Shown here piece by piece: positions 47,930-60,000 of a DNA stretch of 64,000 bases. The position numbers were made by a program, and so were the translations under genes. How positions within the stretch are numbered: the stretch's first letter is position 1; every line of letters starts with the position of its first letter. Below the pieces are notes generated by a model. That model searched no databases and was not told the origin of the DNA. It was given only the letters and a program-made list of their open reading frames with translations. Source of the DNA: Thuidium tamariscinum (lineage: Eukaryota; Streptophyta; Bryopsida; Hypnales; Thuidiaceae). The stretch spans positions 45,909,082 to 45,973,081 of the forward strand of contig OX344751.2 in the NCBI GenBank assembly GCA_947034885.2, written 5' to 3'.

Positions 47930-50275
47930 TTAAAGGAACTTGCATTTGACACCCCACTAAGACTTAGGGGGTTCAAAGCTTCGCCATGAGGGTGTAATTT
48001 TGACACTTGACTAAGACTTCTATTTGCCTAGAGACTTGGGGGGGCCATAGCTCCGCCGTCCTTCATGGGACTAGTCTATTCCCGTGGACAAGAGAAGGGG
48101 GAGAAGAGAGGGGCTCCTATTCACTAAGGCTAAGTGTTTAGAGGAGGGTCAAGGCTCCGCCGTCCCTCATGGGACTAGCCTAGCCTTATGCACAAGAGAA
48201 AGGGGAGAGGAGGTGGATACAATTTGCAAGCATACTCTCAAAGTCACCTCCCAAGTCACCCCTCGGTTCCTCACTAGTCTCTCCCACAACAACTTTCACT
48301 TGTTTCACAATACAAAAGGTGGACCACCATCAATTAACACAAGTTCCAACAAGACTTGGGGGGGTCTCAAGTCCCCAAGTGTAAACCACAAGAGCCAAGG
48401 GTGCAACAACCCCAAAACTATCAAAGGCTCCTTTGGCATCAAAAGCCAAAGGAAATCCGGCATAACCCGGGCCCAATAGTGCTCCTCCCTTAAATGGGTA
48501 GGAGTGAGAGAGAGAGAGAATGAGAGGAGAATGACGCCCCTTTTATACCCAAAAGGGAGCAACACCCCCCCCTTAATCTACTAAGAATAACTAGATGAGG
48601 GAATTTAGAAGGTCCGTACATGTTTACCCATCCCAAATCTAATTATCCACCTAAAATCTACACAATTTGAATTGAGAAATTCAAATCTTACCTAACCTTA
48701 CAAGAACTTGCAAAACCACCTAATTTACTTTCCCCAAAATCTACAAGTTCTCACATGGGAGAAGTTCCCATGTGTTCCCACCTACTTAATTTGAAATTAC
48801 TTACACCAAGCACTTGGAGCCACCTCCACTAACTTTTTGAGGTGGTACTTGCTCCCACATGTGCCCGGAGTTCCCCACACGTTCCCTACGCGTTCCCCAT
48901 GGCCATTGGGGCACAAACTCCCCAAAAAAGCATTGGGGGGCCTTAAACCCCCATTTCTTCTGCACGTGCTGTCCCCAAAAGGCCAACTTTTGGAGTTTAG
49001 CTCCAAATGGCAAACGGATTGCGCCATTGGGTCCGGAAGGCCATAATTAGCCTGAAAGAAACCCCATACCACTTAAATTATGTCCAAATTCTCAAGGAAT
49101 CTTAGTGTAAGTTTGAGTCAAAGTTGGGATAAATTCTCAACTTTTGGAGTTTGGCAATTTTGGACCCCAAACCTTCACCAATATTCTAAGTAGATGGAAG
49201 GGGGTAGAAATAGACCCAACATAGGCTTTGTTTCGATGTCAAATGGCCCCGGTACGCCGGTCAACTGCAGCTTCCGTCATTTAATTGGTCAGTTGGGGAG
49301 GAATGCCGCCAATTCAGGATCTTCCAACTATCGATTTGTCTTGAAACTTGGGGAAGCGCTCCGTTGGTGTGAGACCGCCTCGCCGGATTTTTAGTGGGAT
49401 TTTACCGCACTTTGGGATATTCTTTCGAATTCCCACCCAAAGTCCACCGCGGTTGACCGTCTAGGAAAATATCCAAACAATGTCGGAAAATTCCCATACT
49501 TTAGAGGGGACCACCCATGGGATCCTCCCACTTGGATGCAAATCTGCATCCCCACTACGTACTCCTAGAATGAGGAAATCGCCCGGTACCTGCATTTCAA
49601 AGTTAGTATTTTGCTCGTATTCTCTTCGATGCTATGGGGAGTGGGGGATTCCTCCTAGATCCCCCTACGAGGACTTCCTAGCCTAGACAGGGCCTTTTTA
49701 GGCTTCTTACCCTAATCCTGCATATCTCTATCAATTTGGCGTCTATTTAGCTAAGACAAGGGCGTTTTGGATGTAAACTATCCTAAATCCCACCTAATGA
49801 CCAAATGGCACATTGGTATGTGTAATGCCAATACCGGTTTAATGCCCTTTTGTGGGTTTTATAAGCCCAATTACGACTTAGTTTATGTAGGAATTTCGAA
49901 AAAGAACCCGTGAGTCCCCGGTGACGAATCGAGGACTCACCCCCCCTAAAAATACCCTACCGCCGCACGTGGGTCCCCCAAATATACAAGAAGTGTCCTC
50001 CCCGGGTCCATAGAATAAAGAGATCACACCTATATTTTTATGGGACCTCCAAGAGAAGCTTACGTTCTCAATAGAGGGAGCATCGGTATTCTCCCGGAAA
50101 TGTTCCCAAGCTGCCGAAACTCAAAATTAGAATTTTTCTCTCTCTTTACATTTTCCAAGAAATGAGGATTGGAATCCAACAAATTTTGAAGTAGAAACGG
50201 TTTTGTATTTTAGGGTTTTAGGGATTTCAGCAAATCGCGAGATAGGTTACAACAAAGGCTTTTGGAGATCGGACG

Positions 50276-51021
50276 ATGGCGGTGGAGAGCGTTAGAAGTG
50301 GTGACGGCTAGGCTCAACAACTAGCATCTTCAAGGCACTAGGATCTTTTGGACGACAAGTTGCTCTACCTTCATCTATCCTATTGATCATATATGCCTTT
50401 TTAATTAACCATGGGATCAAAGACTTTGCTTCTATCAGGTTGACGAGGTTTACTTTGAATTCTTATTTGTGATGAAACTTCTCTCATTTCAGGACAAAAG
50501 TGTTTCGTTTTCTTACCATAGAATGTTTCTAGTAGTTGGAGTTTATTGTAGCTTGAGTTTAGGGTTTTGAATTCTAAAATCGAACCAATATATTTATGTA
50601 GAAGGATAATTCCCGTGTTTTTATCTTCTTCTATACAAGGACCAATGCGCAGGACACTCGATTGGTTGTTGCTCGCAATGGAGCTAAATGACTACACATT
50701 GTAAGATTTTTTTGGAAGCTTCCTACTTTGAAGCTTGTGTTTTAGAAGTGCAATTATTATCATAGCAAGAGGGGAGTTCACTAGAGGTTTTGAATTTGGG
50801 CAGGTGTATCATTAGAATGTGCTCGTGTTTTTGCATAGTACTAAAGCAGAAATTATGGATGGAGGGGTATTGAAACCCATTGTATACCTTGTAACCAAGC
50901 ATGTTGTGCCTCTGGCTGAGAAAATTAGAGAGTTGGACTTGCAAGGCACTCAAAGATACAATTTATTCTACAACTATGTGTTTGTACTTAGAAATTGTAG
51001 CTCAATGGAGAGCTCACTTTG
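50276..51021 (+). pseudogene. Decayed multi-exon gene start, unidentified
   Basis: A leader-like stretch precedes ATGGCGGTGGAGAGCG at 50276, which reads MAVESVRSGDG before a stop. In a shifted frame the sequence then reads FKALGSFGRQVALPSSILLI and YAFLINHGIKDFASIR, up to TCTATCAG before a GTTGAC donor-like site (about 50440). A later frame (about 50819-51021) reads STKAEIMDGGVLKPIVYLVT, then KHVVPLAEKIRELDLQG. The protein-like pieces suggest a dead host gene, but I do not recognise it, and the exon order is inferred. Confidence 0.3.
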
Positions 51022-51669
51022 ACTGAAACTGTGAGGTAGCTCACAATATCGGTAGCAAACTTGCTCCCATGGCTTTCAATTGATTTGAAAGGAATATTTA
51101 ATGTGGGCCTTGTCTCCATATTCAAGAATATTCAAATTCACTTAAGTACTTAGTACTATTGGGTGTTTTATGAACAAGTTATGAAGTTTCAAAATTTTGC
51201 TTGTAGGTTAAGTACAATTGTGGGTAGGCTTGTAACTCCCAGTTGCTAGTAACGTTTACTCTACTTACTCTACTTTATTTATGACCTCTTCATGTCTTAT
51301 CCATAGCAAAAGGAAAAGAGTTACTACTACTTGAGGAACACTTTGAGGTCTTCCTATTATGTAGTCACGAGATTAATTCATTCGGTGACAATTTCCATTA
51401 CTTTGTCTATTTTTTGTACATTATAGGATACTATCAATCCATTAATGAACATTGACCTAGTTCATTTGCTAGAGTTCATTGAAGGAGAGTCTTTTGCCTA
51501 ACTCTTTCATGAAGTATGACCTATTGGATTGAATTGTAGGGAATGAAGGATGCCAACAAGGCTACTTTGTTGGAAAAGGTGGTCTTATAGCACTCCGTAG
51601 ACATGGAATATGAGAACATAGATAGCAAGGATTATAATTTGTTGAAGTCTAATTTATCAAATGATTTAT

Positions 51670-51871
51670 TTAATAGATTTAGACTTTTTTCATAGATTTA
51701 GACTTCTTTCATAAATTTAGACTTCCTTCATAGATTTAGATTTCTTTCATAGATTTAGACCTTTTGTATAGATTTAGAATTTTTTGTATATTTAGATTTT
51801 CTCATAGATTTAGACTTTCTTTTTAGATTTATATTTTATCATATATAGATTCAGACTTTTTGTAAGAAATA
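51670..51871. repeat. ~21-bp minisatellite
   Basis: About nine diverged copies of TTTCATAGATTTAGACTTC occur in tandem, with length variants. The repeat is confined to AT-rich sequence. Confidence 0.8.
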
Positions 51872-52279
51872 AAATTCCTTCTTGATTTGAATCTCTTAAA
51901 TGTACAGATTTTTGCAAAGCAAAATGTCTTTTAGAGAATTCATTTTTGAAGTTAATGTTGTCTTTTAAGAATGTTGAAAAGACATGCAAAATTCATTGAA
52001 TTAACCTTTCAACAAAGTATTTTAAGGTAAGTCCTAGATATATGATTTTAAGCAAATTTTACTTAAAGTACATGACCTTCTGATATGCATTTTTTGATTT
52101 AAAATCCCACTTAAAACACCCCTTTCTCTTATAGTGTTATCAATGCATATAGGAATTGAATGAGTGAATCCTAGTAGTGTTTTGGAATTTTTTATATGTT
52201 TGCGTTGTTCTTGTTTCTCATTGTTCGGTGTGGCTTTGCAAGTTGGAAATTCCAACTACCTTTGAGCAGTATTGCTTTG

Positions 52280-52945
52280 TTAATTTGTCATGAGCTCATT
52301 TTTAATAAGATGTTCTTGAAATTTGCAAAGATGGCTCAATGCTTGTGTGACAAGCTTGACCGAAGGTTCCCCTAACAAGATCTTTTGGATGCATTTGGGA
52401 TAATCTATCCCCGGTAATAGTGCCAAGATGGTGCAAATGAGAGTTTTCTCCACCACCTGGCGGTACTCAAGAAATTTCATGCTTCATCTAAAGTCCTTGA
52501 CAAAGGCAACCATTGGTCAAGGCAACCCATTTATTGTGCCTGAAATGCTTTCAGCATCTAATCTTGACAATCAAGTAGGGTTGTTTAAGGTAACTATAAA
52601 AGCACATACTGAGGTAGCTTGTGGCCCTCCCTTTTAGGTGAATCCAGTCATCAAGCTATGGTGTAAATTGGACTTATCCTTGCATTTACGTAAGCTAATT
52701 TTAGAGTACTTTAAACTTGCTGAAATTGGATGTTGTTTGGTATTGGGGTTAGTTGAGGATGAGAGATGTTTCTCTACTCTCAAATTTCTCAAATCTTATC
52801 ATAGAAATAGGTTAGGGAAACATTTGCCCCTTGTTGTGCGCTTGTTTGGCTAGCAATATTTTTCTCTCAAAAATCTCCCATACAAGGAGGCAATTGAGTC
52901 ATGGAAAAGTGCCGTGAAGCTTGGCCGGCAAGGGTTTACTTAAAT
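52280..52945 (+). pseudogene. hAT-type transposase, C-terminal (dimerisation) part, broken
   Basis: In changing frames the sequence reads DKLDRRFP (about 52350), LLDAFGIIYP, SFLHHLAVLKKFHASSKVLD, then DNQVGLFKVTIKAHTEVACG, NPVIKLWCKLDLSLHLRKLI, and FKLAEIGCCLVLGLVEDERC-FSTLKFLKSYHRNRL (to about 52815), then KEAIESWKSAVKLGRQGL. The EDER-FS-L-F-KS-RNRL block is the C-terminal dimerisation region of hAT-type transposases. It complements the N-terminal and middle parts at 38.4-40.9 kb without overlap. Stops and frameshifts show it is dead. Confidence 0.7.
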
Positions 52946-53268
52946 AAAAGCGGTAGTGTTGGAGAAGTAGTATCCTTCATCCCTTTCAGTGAATCTTGGA
53001 TTCTTTAGTTTTTATGAGATAAGTAGTCTTGCAGTGCAAATTAGTGAATTAGTGCTATGTGGTTGCCCTTCACCAAAGATTTAGCTTCAATACTTTGTCA
53101 CTCTGTGGGATAGTCTGCAACTTGACTACTTGTTGTGGAAGTGTAGAGGGAGAGCTAGAGAGCAAGACTGCGAGCCAAAATGTAGAGGTTTGATTTATGG
53201 GCTAGTTGGAGTTGCAATAGGTCAGTGGCTGGCTAGAGCTGCGGTGGATCCACTGGTTGGAGTTGGGT

Positions 53269-53330
53269 CATTGCAAGAAACACCGGTCCTATTTGTTGTC
53301 ACAATGAAAACGACTTTTTTTTCTTGTAGT
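53269..53330. mobile_element. Possible degraded miniature CACTA element
   Basis: CATTGCAAGAAACACC at the left and TTTTCTTGTAGT at the right are near inverted repeats of a CACTACAAGAAA-type end, around a short spacer (about 62 bp in all). The first bases are mutated and no 3-bp duplication fits, so this is tentative. Confidence 0.3.
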
Positions 53331-53334
53331 ATAA

Positions 53335-55557
53335 CTTTTGAGTCCAAAAAGCTTTGACCTTGAAATTTTTATTGGATATAACTAACTTCAAGCTTAAGGA
53401 TTCTGTATTTTTTTCAAATTTTGGAAAATACTTTTTGTATTTATAAATTAATTTTTTCCACTCGTCACACATTAGGTGAATAAGGATTCACTACGTTCAT
53501 AGTAATCAAAATGAATGCTTTTGAATTGATATTTTGGTGGTGTGTTCCTCTACCTAATAAACTTATGAATATGGTTTGGAATATAATTTTTAGTTATTTT
53601 TGGATGATGTATATGCTATATAATATAGTTCAATAGTGTGCACATTTACAAATTCTAAAAATATTGTGACTCTAATTTTTTTGGATGAAAGTGATGATAA
53701 GGAGCTTTGAAAAAATGACCATATTTAAAAATAAATAAATAAATCACTTTTTATTTTTTATGAATTAAAATTGGATCACTGTATTTTTTGAAAAAAACTG
53801 CAATCTTTTGCTCCTAAGTACTGCTACGTAGACATAGTACTCCTACATCTGACTTTAATCCTATATTTGCCCACTTGTCAAACTTTTTTAATGATACAAT
53901 ATGTAAGATAATGTCATTCAATGGCCGCATTGACTCCTGACTCTAGTACACATGTCAAAAGCACAGTACATTGGCAGTTTGCTGATAGTACTCGTAGTAC
54001 TGGCAGTACTATGCAGCAAAAATGCAGTCCCCAGTAAAACGCTACGAAAAGTGAACAGTGTTTCTTGCAACCACCCAACTGCGGTGGGCCAACAACAACG
54101 ATTTGGTGGTCATTTGAAGTTTATTATACTAACCCCTCTAATGTGGCTTGTGTGTCTTGTTTTGTGCAGATCATTAACACTGCAAATCGGGTAGTCAAAG
54201 AGGGTTCAATTCCTTTGTCAATGAAATATTAGGATTGCATTTCAGTCTTTTAGTTTACTTGATCATTCTTCAATTCTCACATGAGACATGTAAACGATTG
54301 TAATGTATATGATGGCCATATTTACATTTTCAAACTTTCCAACTTTAGATTCACAACCTTGCACAGCAATATTGCAAGTTTGCCAAAGTATTTCACAACA
54401 TTGAGCACTTTCAACTATGATTGCAAGCGTATATAGCTTCCTATGCTATACACAAATTTGAAACTTGTCACAACTTTTACTTTACCATTACAAATCAATG
54501 TGTACAGAATACACCATTTAAAAATGCATTTTATGTCACTGCTTCTACGTACAAAGATACATGTCGACAAAAATACGAAAAAGTACCGTATACATGAGCC
54601 TTCTGGCGAAATACGGCATTTTGGTTCTGGGATCGCTGCGCTTTCCCTCGCTGACAGGGCAATGGTTGGCCTCATCCATCCAGTCAGTAAGATACCCGTC
54701 CGTCGCCCTACCCGCTTTCTTGCTTTTGTTTCTCCTTCCGTGCACGCAACGAAGCTCACCCTCCCCTCCCTCAACGCAGCCAGACCCCTCCTCTCATCAT
54801 TCAATTCCTTGCGGCGAGAAGCGAGTTTGGCAGGCCCCGCCTCATCGCACACCCGAATTGGAGTTAGCTCAGTGTCCTACTTCGCATCTGACAAAGAGCT
54901 GGCTACTGAGGCTCCACCCCTCGTTCATCGCTCATTTTCAGCCCCGACCCGATCGACGATTTCCCGGCACTTGGCTAATTTAGTCTAGTCTAGTCTTGCT
55001 CCTCTGATTTCCTCGCTCTCAGCACTCGCTGCTTGTCGCTGGGATGCCATTGCGCAGCCACTGCTGCAACGAAAGAAGCGCACGCAGGCAGGCAGGGAGG
55101 AGGACGACGACGCCATGCCAGGCCTGCAGGCTTGAGTTCTCTCGAGCTGTCCAGCGTCTTTAGGTGCGGCTGGGCATCATCTGTTGGAGCTCAGAAAATT
55201 CCCGACGCGCATTGCAATTGTTGATCACACAAGGGCTGCATTCAGCGCACACGGTACGGAACGGTGCGCTATCTGTCAACTCAACCTCATTCGTTCTTGC
55301 AGAGTGGATGCCAGCTGTAGTGTGGACGAAGGGCGTGCTCTCATCCTTTCACTGTCGTCGGCGCGAAAAACAGAGGACCGACTTGGCAAGCCATTTCGGC
55401 GTGCACTCTGGTTTGACATCCAAGAATCTTTCCGTCGGTACAAATAGTGAACACTGAACAGGTCCAATATCAAGAGAGTCTCGTCGAACAATTCTGGATG
55501 TAATCTGGGCTCTAGCTAGCTCATGAACGACTTTCTGAATTGCCGAGGAAAGGAGGA
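53335..55557 (+). other. Upstream region of the CCG-binding-protein-1-like gene
   Basis: The first 1.2 kb is AT-rich and empty. GC rises strongly from about 54590, which usually marks a promoter and 5' leader. Open frames of up to 181 codons at 54443-55224 run on both strands and in several frames at once, as in GC-rich non-coding DNA, and have no recognisable domain. I cannot place the transcription start. Confidence 0.4.
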
Positions 55558-57034
55558 ATGGCATCCGTTGTAGGGATGGCGCCGTTCATCGGAGGGCTCT
55601 TGCACGCCGTAGAGCCCCGAATCACATCCTTAAGTGGAAGAGCAATGGCGAGGAGGTCTAGTAGCTGCAGGACCATAGTGGCGTCAGGTGGCGTGCAACC
55701 CAATAGTAGCAGCCACGGCGACGGCGTGCCGAAATCGGAGCCCTTCAATCAAAGCCGAATCAGCCGCCAAATGCGTGGGCCATCACTTTTAGAGACTGCA
55801 GAAAATGCACTTGCAGGTATGCAATCTCTCTCTCCCCTTAGGTTTGCAATCTCTCTCCCTTAACCCTACAGGTAAGAGAGAGAGAGAGAGCAAGTTGGAA
55901 CGAAATGGCGTGAGAGCGAATGAACAAGATCTTATGGGTTAGTGTCTTAATGGAGGGAAGCTAACAAGTTGCCCCTTTCTGTCCTGAGACGCGTATGATG
56001 GACACACAGACCAGCATTTTTGAAGAAGTTAGACTATTCTGCATTCTGTAAAAATCACCTGACAGGAGTGCTGTGGCTTTCTTTTGTGGCTCTTGTCTTT
56101 TGCAGAGAAGTGCACTCATCTGGAAGGCGATGAGGCGTATAGTTGCTGGGAAGCGCTGTTTGAATTTGAGAACATCAAGGTACTCGTTCATCGATCTCTA
56201 ATTTCTCATGTTGTATGATAGAACAACGCAGGATATAGGTAGAGGAATGTATTTCTGATCCGCCCTGCTCTGGTATTAAAAGGGTGTGTAATTTCTTATT
56301 GCCACTCCAAATATGTATAAAGTTGAACTCACTCATTTCCTTGCTCGGTCCATAGTTTGTTGATGAAGTGGTACATCAATTGGATGTGCAGGAGGAGTAT
56401 CAGCAGGAGTGTGATGTGGCAAGTGCTGACGAACGTGCGAACGCGTGCAGCCGTTTGGAGCGGTTTCAAAACTTGGTCAGACAATCAGGTCTATGCTTTA
56501 TCACCTTGCTCGTCGAAACTTGTTCTGAAATTGTAGGGGCCATTTTTGTTAGTTCGTCGTCCATGATCGGAGCCTACAACATACCAGCCTGTTCCTCATT
56601 CTGCAATATCAGGAAATTTATTTAATTAATGGATTATTCCTCTTGTGGAAGAAAAATCTCTTCATAGCCAATTCCAAAAATCTTCGGAAATGAAACTGGC
56701 GTGGTACCTAAACGGAGACTGATATGTGACAACCTTATCTTGTGTCCTTGGTTTCGAAACGGCAGGAGGAGCATCGGGACTGATCGACAACGTCCACATG
56801 GTTGCTAGGACAGCGAAGAAGAAGAAGCAGCAGCAGCAGCAGCCAGAGTCAAGCGAGGAAGGCCCCGAAGTACCCGACAAACGAGTGGTACCTGAGGAAG
56901 AAGGCCTGCCGCAGCACTCTGTTGTTGAGGACTCTTCAGGTCTGCTACCCGAATCCAATCTCACCCGCATGCTGCGACACAGCGGCCTCTCGCCTGCCTG
57001 GTTCACCCGCAGGCCTGACCACGAGAGTGATTAA
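55558..57034 (+). CDS. CCG-binding protein 1 (CBP1/MEE14)-like plastid-type protein
   Basis: Four exons are inferred: 55558-55816 (before GTATGC), 56106-56179 (after TTTTGCAG), 56356-56488 (after TCCATAG) and 56766-57034 (after ACGGCAG). Phases fit and give 244 residues without a break. Arabidopsis CBP1/MEE14 takes part in pollen tube guidance from the central cell; relatives are small plant proteins with plastid-type leaders. The N-terminus (MASVVGMAPF, then ARRSSSCRTIVAS) is Ser/Arg-rich, like a transit peptide. The core is LLETAENALAEKC-HLEGDEAYSCWEALFEFEN, followed by an acidic, Cys-containing helix. Exon 4 has KKKKQQQQQ and the C-terminus SPAWFTRRPDHESD. I assign the family from the GDEAYSCW and PAW..RPDHE-D motifs from memory, so the name is less certain than the gene model. 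ATG at 55558 is the first in frame. Confidence 0.7.
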
Positions 57035-60000
57035 AGTCCACCTCATCCTCTTTTCGTTGGATTCTGTAACTCAGGGTTGATAGGGTCAACTTCTGTGGAG
57101 TCTTCACATTCTGCATATCTAGGGCCCTAGGGGCTGTCTATCTAGAGAGTTGCACGTTTTGTTCCAGGGTTTCGTGTTGAATTTCAAGGTTGCAGAGCAT
57201 CTTGGGTTGCTTTTGTCAGTTGAAAGTGTATGCTTGTCCAAAAAAGCTCGTGCTGGAGGAGTTTCACGTGTTCAGGGCAGAACTGAAACCCCGAGACTGG
57301 GACCTGTATTACGGAAGTATGTGGAGGTAGTTTTGCACTTCATGAGCTTATTTTGTCCAAATCAATGGGGATCGTTCTGAATTCGAACTTCCTATTTGAG
57401 ACGATGCAGAGAACCAGATGACCGAACAGGAATGATTTCGATTTACGCTTTAATCTTTAGACGATAAACGTCCATGCGTATTGATCAAACTCAATTTCAA
57501 CCTTGAAGATATTTAAGTCCAACTCAGAAATGAAGTTTTATCACGTCTAACGGCCCTAAACGAAGGAGGTGCATTTCAAGTGAAATTGTCGAGCCGTCAT
57601 TTTTGGTGCATCGACCACATTTGAAAAGTATGCTTGTTTTTATTTAACTTCAATCATATAAAAAGTGTATACAGAACAGTAAATACTATAGGGCACATGG
57701 ACAAAATTTGAGACCATTTGATTGTATGGAATGTAAAAAGATAATGTTTTAAGTTTGTGAAAAAGTTTATTTTCATCCTTCCAAAATAGGGTCTATTACT
57801 CTACCAATCTATAAGTACACTTCAATCTTTTTTGGAGTGAGATTTTTGCCCTATTCAAAATTATGCCTCTATATCATTGAGCAATATATCATGCTTTATA
57901 CTCTAAATCACTATATGACACTTGTAATACATCAACTATTTTTTGATGTTTTAGAAGCCAATGTCTCTTACTCTACATTACCAAATAACCACCAAATAAT
58001 ATGTGGTCAAGGAAACTAGTAATACATAAATATTTCTTGATGATTTCATAGAGCCATGCATATAGAATTTGTGGAAAGAAAATTCAAAATCTTTGAACAC
58101 ATAGATTGCAATATTGTAGCATCTGAAGTTAGAAGAAAGATGTCTTCTTTTGAAATTGCTAGATATATTAAAAAAAGCTTGGCTCTTTTTGGAGTGTGAA
58201 TTTTGAAAAAACATTAGTTTTCTTCAACCTTTAAAGGTTGGATTAGTGATTATAGGAATCATTGCTTTAAAAGAATTGTAAAAGGACTCATTGGAAGTCA
58301 AACTTCTTTAGAAGATTTCTTTTCTACACAAAATTCTAGGAATGAATACTTGTACTTTTGACTTACACAAAAAGATTCCTTATCATTCATCGAATGTTGA
58401 ACATTTGTGTTGTCATTCAAAGGTTAAAAATAAAATTGCATACTACATTATATTACTTATATACATGCAAAATTTCAAAAGCAGATGATGAATTTAGCAA
58501 AAGATGCCCGAATTGTTGAAATTTCTTGAATTGCTAAGATTTTTTTGGATAGTATAATTTTCATCCAAGTATTTGATCAAACCTTTGATTTTTTTTTCTT
58601 GCAAAGTTGTTTAAGTTATGTGTAGTTTTTGTATGAACCTTTGAAAGCCCTATTCAAAGTGCACTTTGGGAGTATTGAAAAGAAGAATTTGGGGGCATTT
58701 TCAAAGAGCACTAATTTTTTGAATATAAGATTGTCATTTTGCACGTAGTTAGTATAGGTCCAAGACCATGTGTATAATTCTATTTTGCTTCTTATAGCTT
58801 TGTTTCCTTCAATTGGGAGCACTCAAAGAAAAGCGAAAACTAAAAACAAATACTTTAATGTGATTGACCTTTTCAGTCATTTCATTTGTTTGTTTTTATT
58901 GATGATTGCATAGATGGAGGGGGAACTATTGCTCAAAGTTGTTTTGTCCATCTTAGATGCAATTGAAAGCCAAATCTCATTACTTTACAACATCACAAAG
59001 TGCAACACAAAGATCAATTTGAGATAGAAAATCAAGGTCAAGAAAAAAATTGTTTTAGGTTGGGAGGGAATACAATTTTCTCGGGGGGGTCAATGTGTTA
59101 AAAAAATAAGGATATAGGTGCAAAAAACAACTATTTTGTAGGGGGGTGTTATTTTATTTATTTTTAAACACTATCATTATGTAGTTTTCTACTTTAGGTT
59201 ATTAAAGAAGGGGCTTGCATTATTTATAATTCTAAATTGATATGAATAAATGATATAGTCATTTAGATTAAAAAAAAATTTCAACTACAATTTTTGTCCT
59301 ACATTAGATGTCTTTCAAACTTTGAAGGTTTTTAATTGTAAAACATGTGTTTCTTTATAACACTTATGGGCCTTTCTTGATCGGGGTCATTGCAGAAAAG
59401 ACCTGCGGCAAAGCGTAGCGTTTTGCACAGTACTCACTTTTTTCTTTGGGAGTACTATATAAATAGTAAATCAATTTTTTTTTAAAGTGAAAAATATGTT
59501 TGATGTATATACCTTTAATAAGAAGATACCCTAGGAAGGAAAAGCATAGAAAAATTCTCTAAGTAGGAGAACTAGAAAAGTGCTGAATGTCATGAAAATT
59601 ATAACTTTCACTATATTTTCACATTTTAATTTGTAAAAAATAGGGAAAGTAATTTTTCTTAAAACTAAAAATTGTACATTTGGGAAGACTTTATGGTGAA
59701 GGTATTTTACCAAAATAATGATCCGAAAACTATCTTGATTGTTCAAAAATGTGCGCGCAAGGGAGGCTTGTTAGCACACATGTAGAGGAAAGAGAATAAT
59801 GATTTTTTAAATTTCCTTTGGCGGAAACATGCCTAATTAGTGTAGGAATAGACCCTAGAAATATCGGCTCTAAATTATTAATTTAAAGTACTCCCCAGTA
59901 CTAAAAAACCCTAAACCGCAAAGTGTGACAAATTAGAGAAATTAGAATTTAAATATAAAATGATTTTTGAAAATTTCTGAAAAATAAGGGTTTTGATAAC

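Larger units (their letters stand above)
45785..49941. mobile_element. LTR-A right copy (inverted relative to 27-6010)
   Basis: It starts TGTGGGCGCTTCATTCCC and ends GAGGACTCACC, where the left copy has CTCACA; the last base seems mutated. CCCCC flanks it at 45780-45784 and 49942-49946. Without the nested MITE it is about 3.3 kb. Compared with the left copy it lacks the LTR-B insertion, has shorter 22-bp arrays near 46120-46280, and has extra copies of a ~65-bp unit near 46580-46735. The TATA-like box lies on the minus strand near 48541-48547. Confidence 0.85.
45548..50006. mobile_element. hAT-like MITE (~297 bp) split by LTR-A
   Basis: The ends CTAGGGGAGGACACTTC and GAAGTGTCCTCCCCGGG are inverted repeats, 14 bp of which match perfectly. 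The 8-bp repeat TCCATAGA flanks both sides (45540-45547 and 50007-50014), the length typical of hAT elements. Removing the LTR-A insert and its 5-bp duplication leaves about 297 bp, too small to encode anything. A partial relative lies at 35799. Confidence 0.8.

Noticed and set aside
54443..55224. Long plus-strand frames before the CBP1-like gene (up to 181 codons)
   Set aside because: Several frames on both strands are open together in GC-rich sequence and none has a domain, so this fits a promoter and leader better.
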